Of a stretch of DNA of 64,000 nucleotides, positions 1 through 11,175 are shown in pieces. The stretch lies in the NCBI GenBank assembly GCA_024760905.1, contig CM045737.1, forward strand, positions 15,862,226 to 15,926,225. Direction: 5' to 3'. Numbering within the stretch: the first letter of the stretch is position 1; the number at the start of each line of letters is the position of its first letter. Source of the stretch: Plotosus lineatus. Lineage: Eukaryota > Chordata > Actinopteri > Siluriformes > Plotosidae. A program made the translations under genes and the position numbers. The notes under the pieces were generated by a model. That model was not told the DNA's origin, searched no databases, and saw nothing but the letters and a program-made list of their open reading frames with translations.

Positions 1-183
1 AATGTTTGGACTGGATAAACCCTATAAACTCTTTAAAAATGATAAAAGTACACTAATTTTGCATGAAATATGTGTTAAAAGTAAAAGAAAATTGTTTACT
101 AAACCATTTAAACATTTTATTAACATATTAAACCATTTTACTAACATATTTATTAATTAAACCATTATTGAACATTTTATATT

Positions 184-224
<41 letters not shown>

Positions 225-660
225 CTCTCTCTCTCATCTTTATCTCTCTCGGGACTCACAGGACGTGGAATTCAAAGCACATTCCCTGCTTGACAAGGAG
301 ATCCAAACTCAACTTTAACTTGATTCCTTGAGGGATCGGAATTCCAGATGAGCTCAAATGCGCCCACATTTATTACACATTTACTGAATTAAACAACTTA
401 AAAAACTAAACTAAAAACTAGAGTTAAGCTTCCTTCTGTCTCCATCAGGGAGGCCAGCGGGGTGGGAGGTTGAAAGACAGCCAGTGAGAAAGCAACTCGC
501 ACATCGTGTGAAATTTTGATTGGCGCGTTTGAACCTTGAATTTCTTTTCATAAGAGGGGGTTGTTTTCGTATCCCAGGGATGGAAACTTCAGAAAATGAT
601 CTTCGTAACCCGGGGATTTCGTACCCAGGGGTCTTCGTAAGTGTGTGTGGGGGGGGGGGC
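1..660 (-). mobile_element. Family E pogo-like non-autonomous DNA transposon, cut by the left edge
   Basis: The reverse complement matches the complete family E copy at 48922-49881 over most of its length: the 'acgaa..cccctgggtacgaaatccccgggttacgaag' terminal block, a CCAAT-like 'tgcgagttgct..tca(c/t)tggctgtct' block, and a shared stretch around 290-350 ('gagctcatctggaattcc', 'caaggaatcaagtt'). The outer terminal repeat near 640-660 is eroded into a G-run. A (CA)n(CT)n tract at 185-240 corresponds to the (TG)n(GA)n tract of the other copy. Confidence 0.75.
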
Positions 661-663
661 AAC

Positions 664-1503
664 TGTATATATATACTAGTATATATACTGAATACAACTA
701 AATTGAAAAGGAAGACCAACAACTTTAGAATATGATAAGACTCTGAATTTATTTTAAACAACATCGTTATAACGAAGTTATTTGTTAATAAGAAAAGTAC
801 TTCTTACTATTAATGCGACTTCTGCTGCTGCATGGTTTTGCTGATGGCTTTGTAGTCTGGTTGATACGTGCTGAGGTTTAGCTTCATGCAGGCGTTTAGG
901 CTTCCGTCTGTTAAACGTGACCACAGATTTGGTCTTGATGTTTTTCAGGTATGAAGGACTGCTCGCGTGCACATGGTCAATATGGCAAGACTCACACGCT
1001 GCAGTGTTTATGTGACAGGAAGTGCGTCCCAAGTTTTGGCAACCAGCTGGTCTGCTGTTTTTCCATATTTCCAAGTTTTTTCATGTCTGACCATTCGTGT
1101 GTGCTTGCCAGCTGTGCTTGGCTTTGTGCAAATGAGCTGATCAAAAACATGGAAATTTACCTCCTTAATTACAAACAACACGTGCAGTCTGTGGTTGTTA
1201 TAATCCAATAAAATTACAGTTTCAAGGTATCGGACCCGCCCGCATACTGGAGTAGAGAAAGGAGTGGCTCTCCGATGCACGCCACAGTGACGTGGCATTG
1301 AAAATAAATGTATAGATTTAAATTAAAGATTTATTTATCTGTTTTTGTTTTAATTTAATGGGTTTTTTTTGTATTTTTATTCAAATGATAGTGAAATTAT
1401 GTATGCGTTATTCTGTTAAGAAAGGCCACCTGATTTACCTGAGAGCCAGATGCAGTCATCAAAAAAGCCACACCTGGCTCGCGAGCCATAGGTTCCCGAC
1501 CCC
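664..1503 (-). mobile_element. hAT-type transposon remnant with transposase C-terminal coding relic
   Basis: The minus strand starts at 1503 with CAGGGGTCGGGAACCTATGG, a typical hAT terminal repeat. It runs into a broken reading frame around 780-1150 with 'QLVAKTWDALPVT', 'SPSYLKNIKTKSVVTFNRRKPKRLHEAK'-like segments, resembling the hAT C-terminal (dimerisation) region around the CExxFS..MxxIKTK motif. The same region recurs in plus orientation at 55690-56255. Frameshifts make it non-functional. The right part of the element is missing or merges with family E. Confidence 0.7.
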
Positions 1504-2812
1504 TGTTCTAGACTAGAGCATCCCTAATGGTGCAGTACTAGATTTATCCAAAAGGATTCCCATTCCAACAGGAAAATACCTTAAACAATATCACACAACA
1601 TTAATCATAAGATGGAGGAGCTGTGGTAGAGCAAGAACATGCTAAAACGTGAAGGACTGGGGCTGGTTATAGTTTAACTGAAGTGTAAATGCTTTAAAAC
1701 TCTATTAATGTGTCTTTAAGTACAGACTGTTTGTGTCTTCACAAATCTTTAAATAATTTAGTGGCATTCAGGGTGCAAAGACTATATTGGGAGTACCAAG
1801 GGAAAACTGTGGCTTATAAATACATGCTGATAGGAGGGAGAAGTGAGGATCTGAAACCATGAAATGAAAATGCAGAGTAATCTCATACCTCCTGCATTCA
1901 ATTCTGCAGTCATTCTGCTAGTGACTAACACGTTCACTTTCTGTGTGATAACGTCAAAATTCAAACACAACCTCTGATTACACAGTCCTGAACAACAGTG
2001 ATCCAACTCTATTCACAGTCAACCACCATGTCACCTATTAGTAATACACCAATCAGCCATAACATTCAAAACATTATGACTACTAACAGGTGACATCAAA
2101 AATTAACAGTGACTCCATGAAATTGAGTCATAATGTACATGACCTGATATTCACAAAGGCACGTTACAACCAGAATAATTTTTTTTACTGTGCAAATCTA
2201 ACCTCTGAAGGCACCTCACAATTCAATGATTACAGTTAGAAGGGACAGAAGCTCCTGTCCATGAGCACATGCGCCGGCTCCGTATCTTTGACAGATGAGC
2301 GCTACCAGGAACAACCAGCAGGACATGCTTAGCTTTCACATTCTCTCTTGGCACCAAAAAGGTGGTGCTGGACTCCAGAGCCTCGAAGTGTCCAAGGGCA
2401 GTTCAGTAATAAATAAACATGCAATCATTAAGCTATAGTTTAAAACATTACATATTCTGTCTCATGGCTGGTGCATGCATACTTGTGATTTCTATGCAGC
2501 TATTTAAATTTTAACTCAAGGTTTTTAGATTGTTCCCTCAGCATTTGTTCAGTGTCTGTAAGCCAATTGCAGACAATAAGCAGCTCTCCTTTGTGACTCG
2601 GATAGACTATGTTCCATCATCTGCTGCCAAATTGACATTTTTGAGATCATTCAGCCATCAGAAATGAGAGTTTGAAGACAGTGCGCATATGCAGGGACAC
2701 TGTCTTTTATTTTCCCGAAATTCCAAACAAGCTAAGGCACAACAGCAAAGTCTGAACATGTCTATCAAACTATTATACTGCTTATATACACCATAGAAAT
2801 AAACTATACTTA
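1504..2812. other. No recognisable gene or repeat
   Basis: This is AT-rich unique-looking sequence. I see no convincing exon on either strand; the longest open frame (1782-2006 minus) has no recognisable motif. Confidence 0.5.

Positions 2813-3178
<366 letters not shown>

Positions 3179-3240
<62 letters not shown>
3179..3240. repeat. (TA)n microsatellite
   Basis: Uninterrupted TA run between the LINE tail and an S1 SINE. Confidence 0.97.
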
Positions 3241-3244
<4 letters not shown>

Positions 3245-3575
3245 GTGGCCTGGTGTAAAGGTGCAGGATCTCTGATCCTAAGGTTGGGGGTTCGAGTCCC
3301 ACTCTCAATGGGTTGTCAATGTCCCCCTGGTGCAGCTAACTGGGATATTGAAGGTGGGCAATGTCTCTAATTGTCTATGGTGTGAGGTTCATGTAAAAGA
3401 ACCACTGCTGACTTTTGACAAGAGTTGCTACATAGCCGTCAGCATGTTTCAGCCCTGCAATGGTCTGGTGAGCTGTCCAGGGTGTACTCTGCCCCCGCCC
3501 GGAGTCGGCTGGGATGGGCGCCAGCTTCCCCATGACCCTAATTAGGATTAAACAGTTCAGAAAATAGATGAATAC
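3241..3575 (+). mobile_element. S1 SINE (tRNA head, L2-like tail)
   Basis: The head 'gtggtggcctggtgtaaaggtgc..ggttgggggttcgagtccc' has A- and B-box-like sequences. The shared S1 core (cagctaactggg ... ttcatgtaaaagaaccactgctgactttt) follows, then the tail 'cggctgggatgggcgccag..ccctaattaggattaaacagttcagaaaatagatgaat'. Confidence 0.9.
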
Positions 3576-3680
3576 ATATCTTCTTTTTCTCCTTTTGGCT
3601 TCTCCCTTCAGGGGGTCACCACAGCGAATCATCTGCCTCCATTTCACCCTATCCTTTGCATCTTCTTTTCTTACATGAAA
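3576..3680 (-). mobile_element. RTE-type LINE 3' end fragment
   Basis: The reverse complement reads '..agatgcaaaggatagggtgaaatggaggcagatgattcgctgtggtgacccc' and the 'gaaaaagaag' end, the conserved RTE 3' terminus. Confidence 0.85.
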
Positions 3681-3689
3681 TATGTGAAT

Positions 3690-3767
<78 letters not shown>
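3690..3767. repeat. (CA)n(TA)n microsatellite
   Basis: A short CA run leads into a long TA run. Confidence 0.95.
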
Positions 3768-3772
<5 letters not shown>

Positions 3773-3775
3773 CGG

Positions 3776-4045
3776 ACACTGGGTGAAGGAGAGGTACACC
3801 CTGAACAGCACATCAGGCCATCGGAAAGCCAACACACACAACCATTCATATCCACCTAGGGCAATCTGAAACAGCTAATTAGTCTACTGTTGTCTTCGGA
3901 CTGCAGGAGGAAATTGCAGTACCCAGAAGAAACTGATGCAAATAATGGGAGAACACAAACTGCACACAAAAATACTCAAACCCAGGACTCAAACCCAGAA
4001 CTTTCAGGAGCATGTGCTAGTCACTATGCCAATATGCTGCCCTGA
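3776..4045 (-). mobile_element. S2 SINE, diverged
   Basis: Reverse-strand S2 body: 'gggcaatctgaaacagctaattag', 'ggagaacacaaactgcacacaa', 'aacccaggactcaaacccagaac', ending in the tRNA-like head complement (gtgctagtcactatgcca). It is older and more mutated than the S1 copies. Confidence 0.7.
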
Positions 4046-4097
4046 CTCAATTTAAATACTTTCAAAGGTATAGTTATGCCCTTTAGAATTAAAGTCA

Positions 4098-4345
4098 TTC
4101 ATTCATTCATTCATTTTCTGTAACCGCTTAATCCTAATTAGAATCACGGGTTTGCTGGCGCCCATCCCAGTCGACTCTGGGCGAGGGAGGAGTACACCCT
4201 GGACAGCTTGTCAGGTCATCGCAGGGCGGAAACATGCTGACGGCTATGCAGACTACTTTTGACGAAAGTCAGCAATGGTTCTTTTACAGCCTCTCACCAT
4301 AGACATGGCCGGCCTTTGATAACCCAGTTAGCTGCACTGAGGGTA
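4098..4345 (-). mobile_element. S1 SINE, 5'-truncated (L2-like tail)
   Basis: Reverse copy beginning with (ATTC)n and 'ttttctgtaaccgcttaatcctaattag', continuing through the S1 core and stopping before the tRNA-like head. Confidence 0.85.
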
Positions 4346-5017
4346 GAGTTAAAGTCTGTGTGCAAATTCCCTATCAGCTAACAAGCAAGTAAGAGACTCT
4401 GAGTCTCTGTAGCTATGTGACCGGTGCCGAACAATTTGTTGGCACGGATACTTAAATAAAAAGATAGCCCTTAGTGTATTTGTTCTGCAGAAATCTGTGT
4501 GAAGATTTTCATAAAATTTCTATTAGAATTGGGACTTTGGACAAGGAGGCCTTCATTAGATTTGGGAGATGAAACAGATAATATTTTGTGCTCTGGAATT
4601 TTTAAGAGATTATTTAACATTGTAAGATACACAATATTTGGCATTATGGTTAATATGGGGTATTGTTGGAATTGGCAGAGTTTGAACTGTCTATGTGTCC
4701 TTATTATAATTTTAATCTGATCAATGTGGTATTCATTTTAAATACAAATTTTCCAGTTGCTCAAAGAAAAATAGTCCCCATGCCATCAAAGACCTGGAAT
4801 ACAGAAGTGTGTCTGCACGAAGCATTGAACTGGGGCACTGCAGCACACTCCAACATATCACATCCTATATACTCACGTGTATATGTATCTCAACTAATAT
4901 ACTGTATAGACTGTCTTCCTGAATTGGTAAGTAGAGATGATTGAAAGTATATTCCTTTTCGAATATCTAGATGGAATATTGTAAATAATATTTTTGGCGT
5001 AGATCTGATCTTCAAAT

Positions 5018-5375
5018 TCATTCATTCATTCATTCTTTCACTCATTTATTCATTCATTTTCTGACCCGCTTAATCCTAATTAGGGTTGCAGTGAGGCTTG
5101 CAGCCATCTCAACCAACTCTTGCCAATGGCAGAGTACACTCTGAACAGCTCACCAGGCCATTGCAGGATAGAAACACACTGGCAGCTATGCTGCCTCATC
5201 TTGTCAAAAGTCAGGAATGGTTCTTTTGCATGCCTCTAACACTAGACAGTGAGAGACGTGGCTAGTCTTTAATAACCCAGTTAGCTGTACTGGAGGAACA
5301 GCACTAACAGCCGTTGACGGTGGGGCTTGAACACCTGACCTTGGAATCAGTAATCCAGGCCACCACTGTCCCATC
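5018..5375 (-). mobile_element. S1 SINE, full length, diverged
   Basis: Starts with (ATTC)n, then 'ctgacccgcttaatcctaattagggt', the S1 core, and ends in the head complement 'ccttggaatcagtaatccaggccaccactg'. Confidence 0.85.
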
Positions 5376-5467
5376 TTCTAAATACTGATATTAGATTATT
5401 TCCATAATACAAAAGGTGCAATTCTTCCTTTCCTCTCCAAACGAAAAAAACACATACTACACCTAAA

Positions 5468-6253
5468 GCAATGTTTCTCGATTATTTTCTGTGGCGCCCC
5501 CCCCCGAAGAAAAAACATTTCACGCCCCTCGAGAGACTATAATTAGTATTATTTGCATATAAAATTATTTTTACTAGTATACCTCTGCATAACATTGCAT
5601 CTTTATTAACATTAAAACAAAAAAGAAAGAAAGCTGTATAGTTCAACTTACACTAATAAAAAAAAAACACTGTTCATGAAGTTTTTCTAAAGTGCATCAA
5701 TGTGCCTGAAATAAAAAATACATCCTTATTTAAACTCATTCAACTTGTTTATGTCTTAATATATTCGTGTTGTTTCTTGAGGGGTTGTTTACTGCACTTC
5801 ATATCGTTTTCTCTTGCAAAAAATCGCTACACCATAGCGCGACAATGAGCACGCCACTGCCGACTAGTGGAGTGGAGGTGCAATTACACTTAATTCTCAT
5901 ACACAATTCCGGAAAAGCATGTTCCCCAGGCCCCCAGTGCAGCTAACTGGGTTATCAAAGTCCAGCCATGTCTCTCACTGTCTATGGTGTGAGGCATGTA
6001 AAAGAACCATTGCTGATTTTCGACAAGAGTAGGCTGAAAAGCCGTCAGCGTGTTTCTGCCCTGCGATGGCCTGGCGAGCTGTCCTAGGTGTACTCTGCCC
6101 TCGCCCTGAGTTGGCTGGGATGGGCACCAGCCTCCCCGCGACCCTAATTAGGATGAAGCGGTTACAGAAAATGAACTGAACATGTTCCCCAGGCTCATAC
6201 GCGCTCCACCCGGCATCATACGGGCACGCCCCACTATTTGCGAAGCACTGACC
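5468..6253. mobile_element. hAT-like non-autonomous element, interrupted by a SINE
   Basis: One end reads 'aatgtttctcgattattttctgtggcgcccccccc'. The other reads 'ggcatcatacgggcacgccccactatttgcgaagcactg', an imperfect inverted pair of the 'CAGTGNTTCTCAAA..GTGGCGCCCCC' type common in vertebrates. The 249-bp S1 insertion splits it. Confidence 0.6.
5932..6180 (+). mobile_element. 5'-truncated S1 SINE with perfect 14-bp target duplication
   Basis: The copy starts at 'ccccagtgcagctaactggg', lacking the tRNA head. It is bounded by identical 'catgttccccaggc' at 5918-5931 and 6181-6194. This shows insertion into the hAT-like element by target-primed reverse transcription with 5' truncation. Confidence 0.93.
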
Positions 6254-6467
6254 AAAAGAGGAATAAATGGATGAACCTGTAAAATTCTTTGTGGATTTTC
6301 TATGACTATTAAAAAGGAAAAATCTTTCACTTAAACCTTCAATTTACTCTGTGGGTGACAAGGTAATGGAGTAGAATGCTGAATAAATGGGCATGAATAA
6401 CATTACAGATTCACAGGTTTGTAAGTCTTACTATTAAATTCCCAAGGAGCAGCAGCAGGTATCATTC

Positions 6468-6830
6468 CTTCATTCATTCATCAAACTGCTTAATCCTAAT
6501 TAGGGTCATGGAGAAACTGGCACCCATCTCAGCCTACTCTGGGCGAATGTGGAGTTCACCCTAGACAGCCTGCCGGGCCATCACAGGACCAACACTCACT
6601 CTCACAACCAAGGGTCAATTTGAAACAGCCAATTAGCCTACTATGCAGTTTTTGAAGACCCTGGAGGAAACCCACACAATGTCTTTGGACTGTGGGAGTA
6701 AAGCAGAGAATCCAGAGAAAGCCGAAGACATACAAACCCCATACGGAAACACTTGAGCTGGGAATTGAGCCCAGAACCTTCACGTTGTGAGGCGGATGTG
6801 CTAACCTCTATGCCACTGTGCCTCCAAGCA
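6468..6830 (-). mobile_element. S2 SINE, near full length
   Basis: Begins with (ATTC)n and 'aaactgcttaatcctaattagggtcatgg', includes 'caatttgaaacagccaattagcctac' and 'gaggaaacccacacaatg', and ends in the head complement 'gaggcggatgtgctaacctctatgccactgtgcc'. Confidence 0.85.
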
Positions 6831-7081
6831 ACAGGTATGAAAAAAGTAATTTTTTTTTTTCAATGATGAGAACACAATAACTATCATATGTTTTATTTTT
6901 ATTTATTTCATTAATTTAATGTAATCAATATATAATATTATTGTTATTTCTTATAATGATTGAAGTCCTTATATACTTGACTACTGCTACTATACATCTG
7001 AAATGTTTGGATTAATATCATTCTGCTGAATTTTTACAAATTATAACATAGAATACTTGTTTTATGAATAAAGTACATTAT

Positions 7082-7157
7082 TATTACCATCATCATCATC
7101 ATCATCATCATAATCATCATCATCATTATTATTATTATTATTATATTATTATTATGT
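7082..7157. repeat. (CAT)n-(ATT)n microsatellite
   Basis: Trinucleotide run changing from ATC/CAT to ATT units. Confidence 0.95.
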
Positions 7158-7310
7158 AAGGAGGAGAAGACATGAGGTATAAATATTATAAAGGGCTATT
7201 GAATACTTCAGTTCCAAGGACATAAACATTTCAGTAATCGTGTCAGGTATCATAGACCCAGATGTTCAGTTATATACTGAGTTTCTTACACAGGTGAAAT
7301 CAGTACTTAC

Positions 7311-7395
7311 TCTCGTGCTTGCTGGATCCCCAGGTGTGCCGTGGAACTCCAGGACTTTTGATTATGGCTCTTCCAGCTGATTTTAACGCGTCCAT
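7311..7395 (-). CDS. ldlrap1: LDLRAP1 (ARH) first coding exon, partial gene
   Basis: The minus strand encodes 28 residues starting MDALKSAGRAIIKSPGVPR and ending WGSSKHE, then one extra base before a strong splice donor (A|GTAAGTACT at 7310-7305). This closely matches the N-terminus of vertebrate LDLRAP1 (human begins MDALKSAGRALIRSP and has W at the matching place), and the phase-1 exon end agrees with the known exon 1 of that gene as I recall it. LDLRAP1 is a cytosolic adaptor whose PTB domain binds the NPxY motif of LDL-receptor tails and links them to clathrin and AP-2. The PTB-domain exons are not found between 1 and 7300, so they should lie beyond the left edge after a long first intron. 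The exon is too short for ordinary ORF listing. The neighbour downstream in orientation is unknown; upstream is the RNF19-like gene in the same orientation. Confidence 0.85.
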
Positions 7396-7409
7396 GCTCA
7401 GGTGTGTAG

Positions 7410-7410
<1 letters not shown>

Positions 7411-7452
<42 letters not shown>
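7411..7452. repeat. (TTA)n microsatellite next to the LDLRAP1 start codon
   Basis: About 14 TTA units lie 15 bp upstream of the LDLRAP1 ATG, so the array would fall in its 5' untranslated region or core promoter. Confidence 0.95.
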
Positions 7453-7453
<1 letters not shown>

Positions 7454-7479
7454 GTAATAAATTCCTTCAGAGTAAGCTG

Positions 7480-7690
7480 CAAGAACCGGAGTCTGAGCAG
7501 CACAGCAGTAACATCTGCACCACTTACTCTTCTCTGTACTGTGGAGTGGGACGATGCCATGCGCAACCCCGTTAACCCATTAACGCCCATGCGCGTGTAC
7601 TGGCTGCTTGGATACAGATGGCAAGTTACACGTAACGCCCACTTCCGGAATGACGTAAAGGCAGTGACGTAGGGTGCGTGGGTTCTATTC
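7480..7690 (-). promoter_or_regulatory. Probable LDLRAP1 promoter / 5'UTR region
   Basis: A locally CpG-rich stretch in otherwise AT-rich DNA, directly upstream of the LDLRAP1 exon. It holds an ETS-type 'acttccgg' (7641-7648), two 'tgacgt' CRE-like cores (7651 and 7665) and 'catgcgcg' (NRF1-like, near 7589). No TATA box is evident. A minus-strand 'aga|GTAAGTGG' near 7525 could be the donor of a noncoding exon. Assignment is by position and motifs only. Confidence 0.5.
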
Positions 7691-7969
7691 AGGTTTATCT
7701 CGAGAAATAATTGTACAAGGTTGAACGTTCTAATCAAATCTTTGATTTTCTCTGGAAATAATGAATTAAAATATATTACTATATCAGGGGAATAAACATA
7801 AATTTAGTTAATATTTTACAAATTATATCACTGGTTAGCATTTTTTTTATTATTGTATAGATATTCTATATTTTGTACATTTGGAGTAGAGTCTGAACTG
7901 GACCAGCAGGGGACTGGGACCTAGGAGTCCTGCTTAACATATATGTACTGTATTTTTCATACATCACAA

Positions 7970-8032
7970 TCTTCTTCTTTTCTTTTTGGCTGTTCCCTTT
8001 TTCCTCAGGGGTCACACCAATATGGAGAAATC
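7970..8032 (-). mobile_element. RTE LINE terminal fragment
   Basis: 'cttcttcttttctttttggctgttccc..cctcaggggtcac' is the complement of the RTE 3' terminus, directly abutting an S1 SINE. Confidence 0.75.
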
Positions 8033-8035
8033 GTG

Positions 8036-8360
8036 CGTGGCAGTGGTGGCCTAGTGGTATCGGGTGCTGGATCGCTGATCCTAAGGTTGGGGGTTTGAGT
8101 CCCACTCTCCACAAGGTTGTCATTGTCCCCCCAATGCAGCTAACTGGGTTATCAAAGGCCGGCCATGTCGCTCACTGTCTATGGTGAGAGGTTCATGTAA
8201 AAGAACCATTGCTGACTTTTGCCGTCAGCAACTTTCTGTCCCTTGCTAAAGGGTTGTGTCAGGAAGGGCATCCGATGTAAAAACCTATAGCAAATCAAAC
8301 ATGCGAATCATTGGCTGTGGCGACCCCCGAAAAAGGGGAAAAAAGTCGAAAGGAAATCTC
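8036..8360 (+). mobile_element. S1 SINE with RTE-type tail
   Basis: tRNA-like head 'ggcagtggtggcctagtggtatcgggtgctgg', S1 core, then the alternative tail 'cccttgctaaagggttgtgtcaggaagggcatccgatgtaaaaacc..gcgaatcattggctgtggcgaccccc..gtcgaaaggaa'. Confidence 0.92.
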
Positions 8361-9141
8361 TCATCTCAGAACTCAGCTAGTATGTTTGTAGTGTTTATTC
8401 AAAATTGAGAGATGCATACACTCACTTCTCTGTCACTCACAGCGATCAGCAGCCGATCATGGACGTTTGTGAGCTCATTCGTACAAGGGGGCGGATAGTG
8501 TTTCCCTCCGATTGTGTTAGACCATCCCAAAATACACATAACACCGCAGTTCAAAAATAGGCGGGTGGCTAGTGTCACATGTTATGACAGGGGCGTGTGC
8601 ATGCCTTTACCTCTCCCTGGTCGATGGTGGTCGTTTAATAGGGAAGGCAATACCTGATGGGTGAGCAATGGATACGAGTAAATTAAAGAGAAAATAGGGG
8701 TGAAATGTTGGTCTTCAAGAGCTTAATCAGTATAACTGATTTGATTAACTGAATGTTTTTCTACTTCTAGCTGGACACAAACGAACACTGTGATAGTTAT
8801 TTCGGATTTTGTGTATCTCCCCATATACGTCAATTGGGTTATTATTTATTCATGGAGATTTCCCAAGCAAGCACAGGTCAAAAAACAAGATTTAAATCAC
8901 ATTTCATCAAATAAGTTTGTATAAGGTATATAAGGCTGCCCAGAATAGGATATTTTCCTAACTGTTCCCGAAACTATCGTAGCAAATAACACGACACCAA
9001 TAAATCATCAGATCAAGTAAGGCATACACCACATGTTCTTTAGCGCTCCCTAGGAGTGCTGTGTTGTTATTGCATTTCATTTTTAATTCAGGAAATTCTG
9101 CTTAGCAACTCAGTGAATAATTGCATTGTTTATAATAAGTA

Positions 9142-9497
9142 TACAGTGGTGGTCTTGTGGATAGGGTGCAGGATCGCTGAGCCTAAGGTTGGGGGTTCGA
9201 GTCACCACAAGGTTGTCACTGCCCCCCCACCCCCACCCCCCCCCCCCACCCAGTGCAGCTAACTGGGTTATCAAAGGTGGGCCATGTCTCTCACTGTCTA
9301 TGGTGAGAGGCATGTAAAAGAACCACTGCTGACTTTCGTAAAGAGTAGCTGCAAAGCCGTCAGCGTGTTTCCGTCCCTTGCTAAAAGGGTTGTGACAGGA
9401 AGGGCATCCGACGTAAAAACCCATGCCAAATCAAATGTGCGAATCAGATTATTCGCTGTGGCGACTCTCGAGGATGGGAAAAAGCCGAAAAGAAGAG
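9142..9497 (+). mobile_element. S1 SINE with RTE-type tail
   Basis: Full-length copy: head 'cagtggtggtcttgtggatagggtgcagg', a poly-C tract at 9222-9250, core, RTE-type tail ending 'gggaaaaagccgaaaagaag'. Confidence 0.92.
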
Positions 9498-9499
9498 AC

Positions 9500-10979
9500 T
9501 ATTTTCATCACAGTAGATTAAATATTCATAAACATTTTAACACCAAACACACACTCACCAATAACACACTTATTTTCTCAATTGGAATTTGTTTATTCAT
9601 ACACCATTTCAATATTCCAAATCTACATTGCACATACATTTAACTTTGGATCTGTGGATTTCACCGAAGTCTTCGTCAAACGTGTGAAACACATCGGATA
9701 TGGACTTCGTATTTACCTCTTCTCTTTTTTTTCTTGGGAAAGAAGAGGCCTCAGATGACATGCTGATTTAAGTTTTTGCTTTGGTGTTTACTGCTTACTT
9801 GCAGAGAGCAAATCTAGGTGGTGTCTACAAGCAGTGTCTTCGTGCCTTCATGCCTCTATATTCAGTAGATGTGAGTCGAGAGACAACAACTTAACTACGC
9901 CTCAGTATTACTCAATGGATAGATCCTGCCATGTTGCCAAAGCTTCTGTTGATTCTTCCATATGCAAGAACTAGACAATTCCTCTTTACCTGATAGTACT
10001 GTATCACTCGTCATGAAAAGTGTTCATCCAAATGTATAATTTAAGCAAAATGCAGTTTTTTTGGTCAGTAGTGAAACTAGGACACAGTGACCTTTTAGAA
10101 ATTGTATAAAATCACTCAAGTGATTGAAATGAATTGTAGTTAAGCAGTCTGTGGTCTTACACACTGGATGCAATACAGCTCTGGTGAAACGTTTGATACC
10201 TTCCTTTCAATGGCATTAATAAGGCTTATATTAGTTTGATGCTACATACAAGGAATGTCGGAAAGATTCTTTATTAGTCGACTTGTAGGCTAAATCCAGA
10301 TCAAAGGCCCGTTGTTTTCATTGCAACTTAAATAAGGTTGCACATGGTATTCGCTTAAAATGTCTATAATTTAGGCGAATGAATATCATATGGGGATGAT
10401 AAGATACCCTGCTGCACAACTGCCAGAAGTATAGTAATATCCTGACAAGGAAGCAATAGATTCAATAACATTGTGTGAAAGCTGTGTGTCAAACTACAAA
10501 ACTCACTGCTTCAGAAAAAAAAAATCATGCTGTCGTTCTTTAATTTATTGTTATATTTTAAGGGATGAAATCATTCAGCCACTTAATACAAAAAGTATAT
10601 TGCAGCTATAAGAAGGGCTAAACAAATTAATTAAATAAAATACCATTTGGATAGCCATTTTGTTTTGTTTTTTTTTTCATTGTACCACAGTAAAAAAAAA
10701 AAAAAAAAAGAGGCTAACAACCACAAGACTGGCCCACGAACATGCTTTCATTCATTTTAGTTCATTCTATCATTAGTAGTCATCATAATTGTACTTGGCA
10801 GCTGCCCTGGACGTTTGTCCTCACTCCGTCTGTCATGATTCTAAATCCTTTCCATCTTGCTCTTTTCCCATCGTGTCCTCTCTCGCTCCACTGGTCGCCA
10901 TTTCTCGGACTCTCTGTGAACAGACAGAGGCTAGAAGCAGCTGGTTGGAGTTATAGTGTGTGGTGAAAGCGGCTGAGGA
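9500..10979. other. 3' flank / 3'UTR of the RNF19-like gene; no other gene seen
   Basis: This is AT-rich sequence downstream of the RNF19-like stop codon. Minus-strand AATAAA polyadenylation signals occur at 10544-10549 and 10270-10275. A poly-A run lies at 10692-10709. No repeat family named here is recognisable. Confidence 0.45.
10544..10549 (-). other. Candidate polyadenylation signal of the RNF19-like gene
   Basis: Minus-strand AATAAA about 430 bp after the stop codon; a second lies at 10270-10275. Which is used cannot be told from sequence. Confidence 0.4.
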
Positions 10980-11175
10980 TCAGACATTGTCTGTCTGCGT
11001 AATTGGCTGGGGGTCTTCATTCACTGGCTTTTGGGAGGCACTGACAGGATCGTGGGATTGATGAAGGGATTCGGCTGACAGACTCTGACTAGAGAGGACG
11101 CTGCTGAGACTGGGCTGACGTCCGCTGCGTGGCTGAGCCTCAATTTCCACCCGTACCTCAATATTGGTTCCCTCC
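10980..11175 (-). CDS. RNF19-like coding exon 9 (last)
   Basis: Acceptor 'acttgcag' precedes 11175. It encodes the tail including [16 protein letters not shown], the counterpart of the conserved '(M/I)EIQVDIEAKPS' motif in RNF19A/B, and ends in TGA at 10980-10982. Confidence 0.92.

Noticed and set aside
7450..7737. 95-codon minus-strand frame upstream of LDLRAP1
   Set aside because: It spans the putative promoter and a splice donor and shows no known motif; the MDALKSAGRA exon downstream is the real start.
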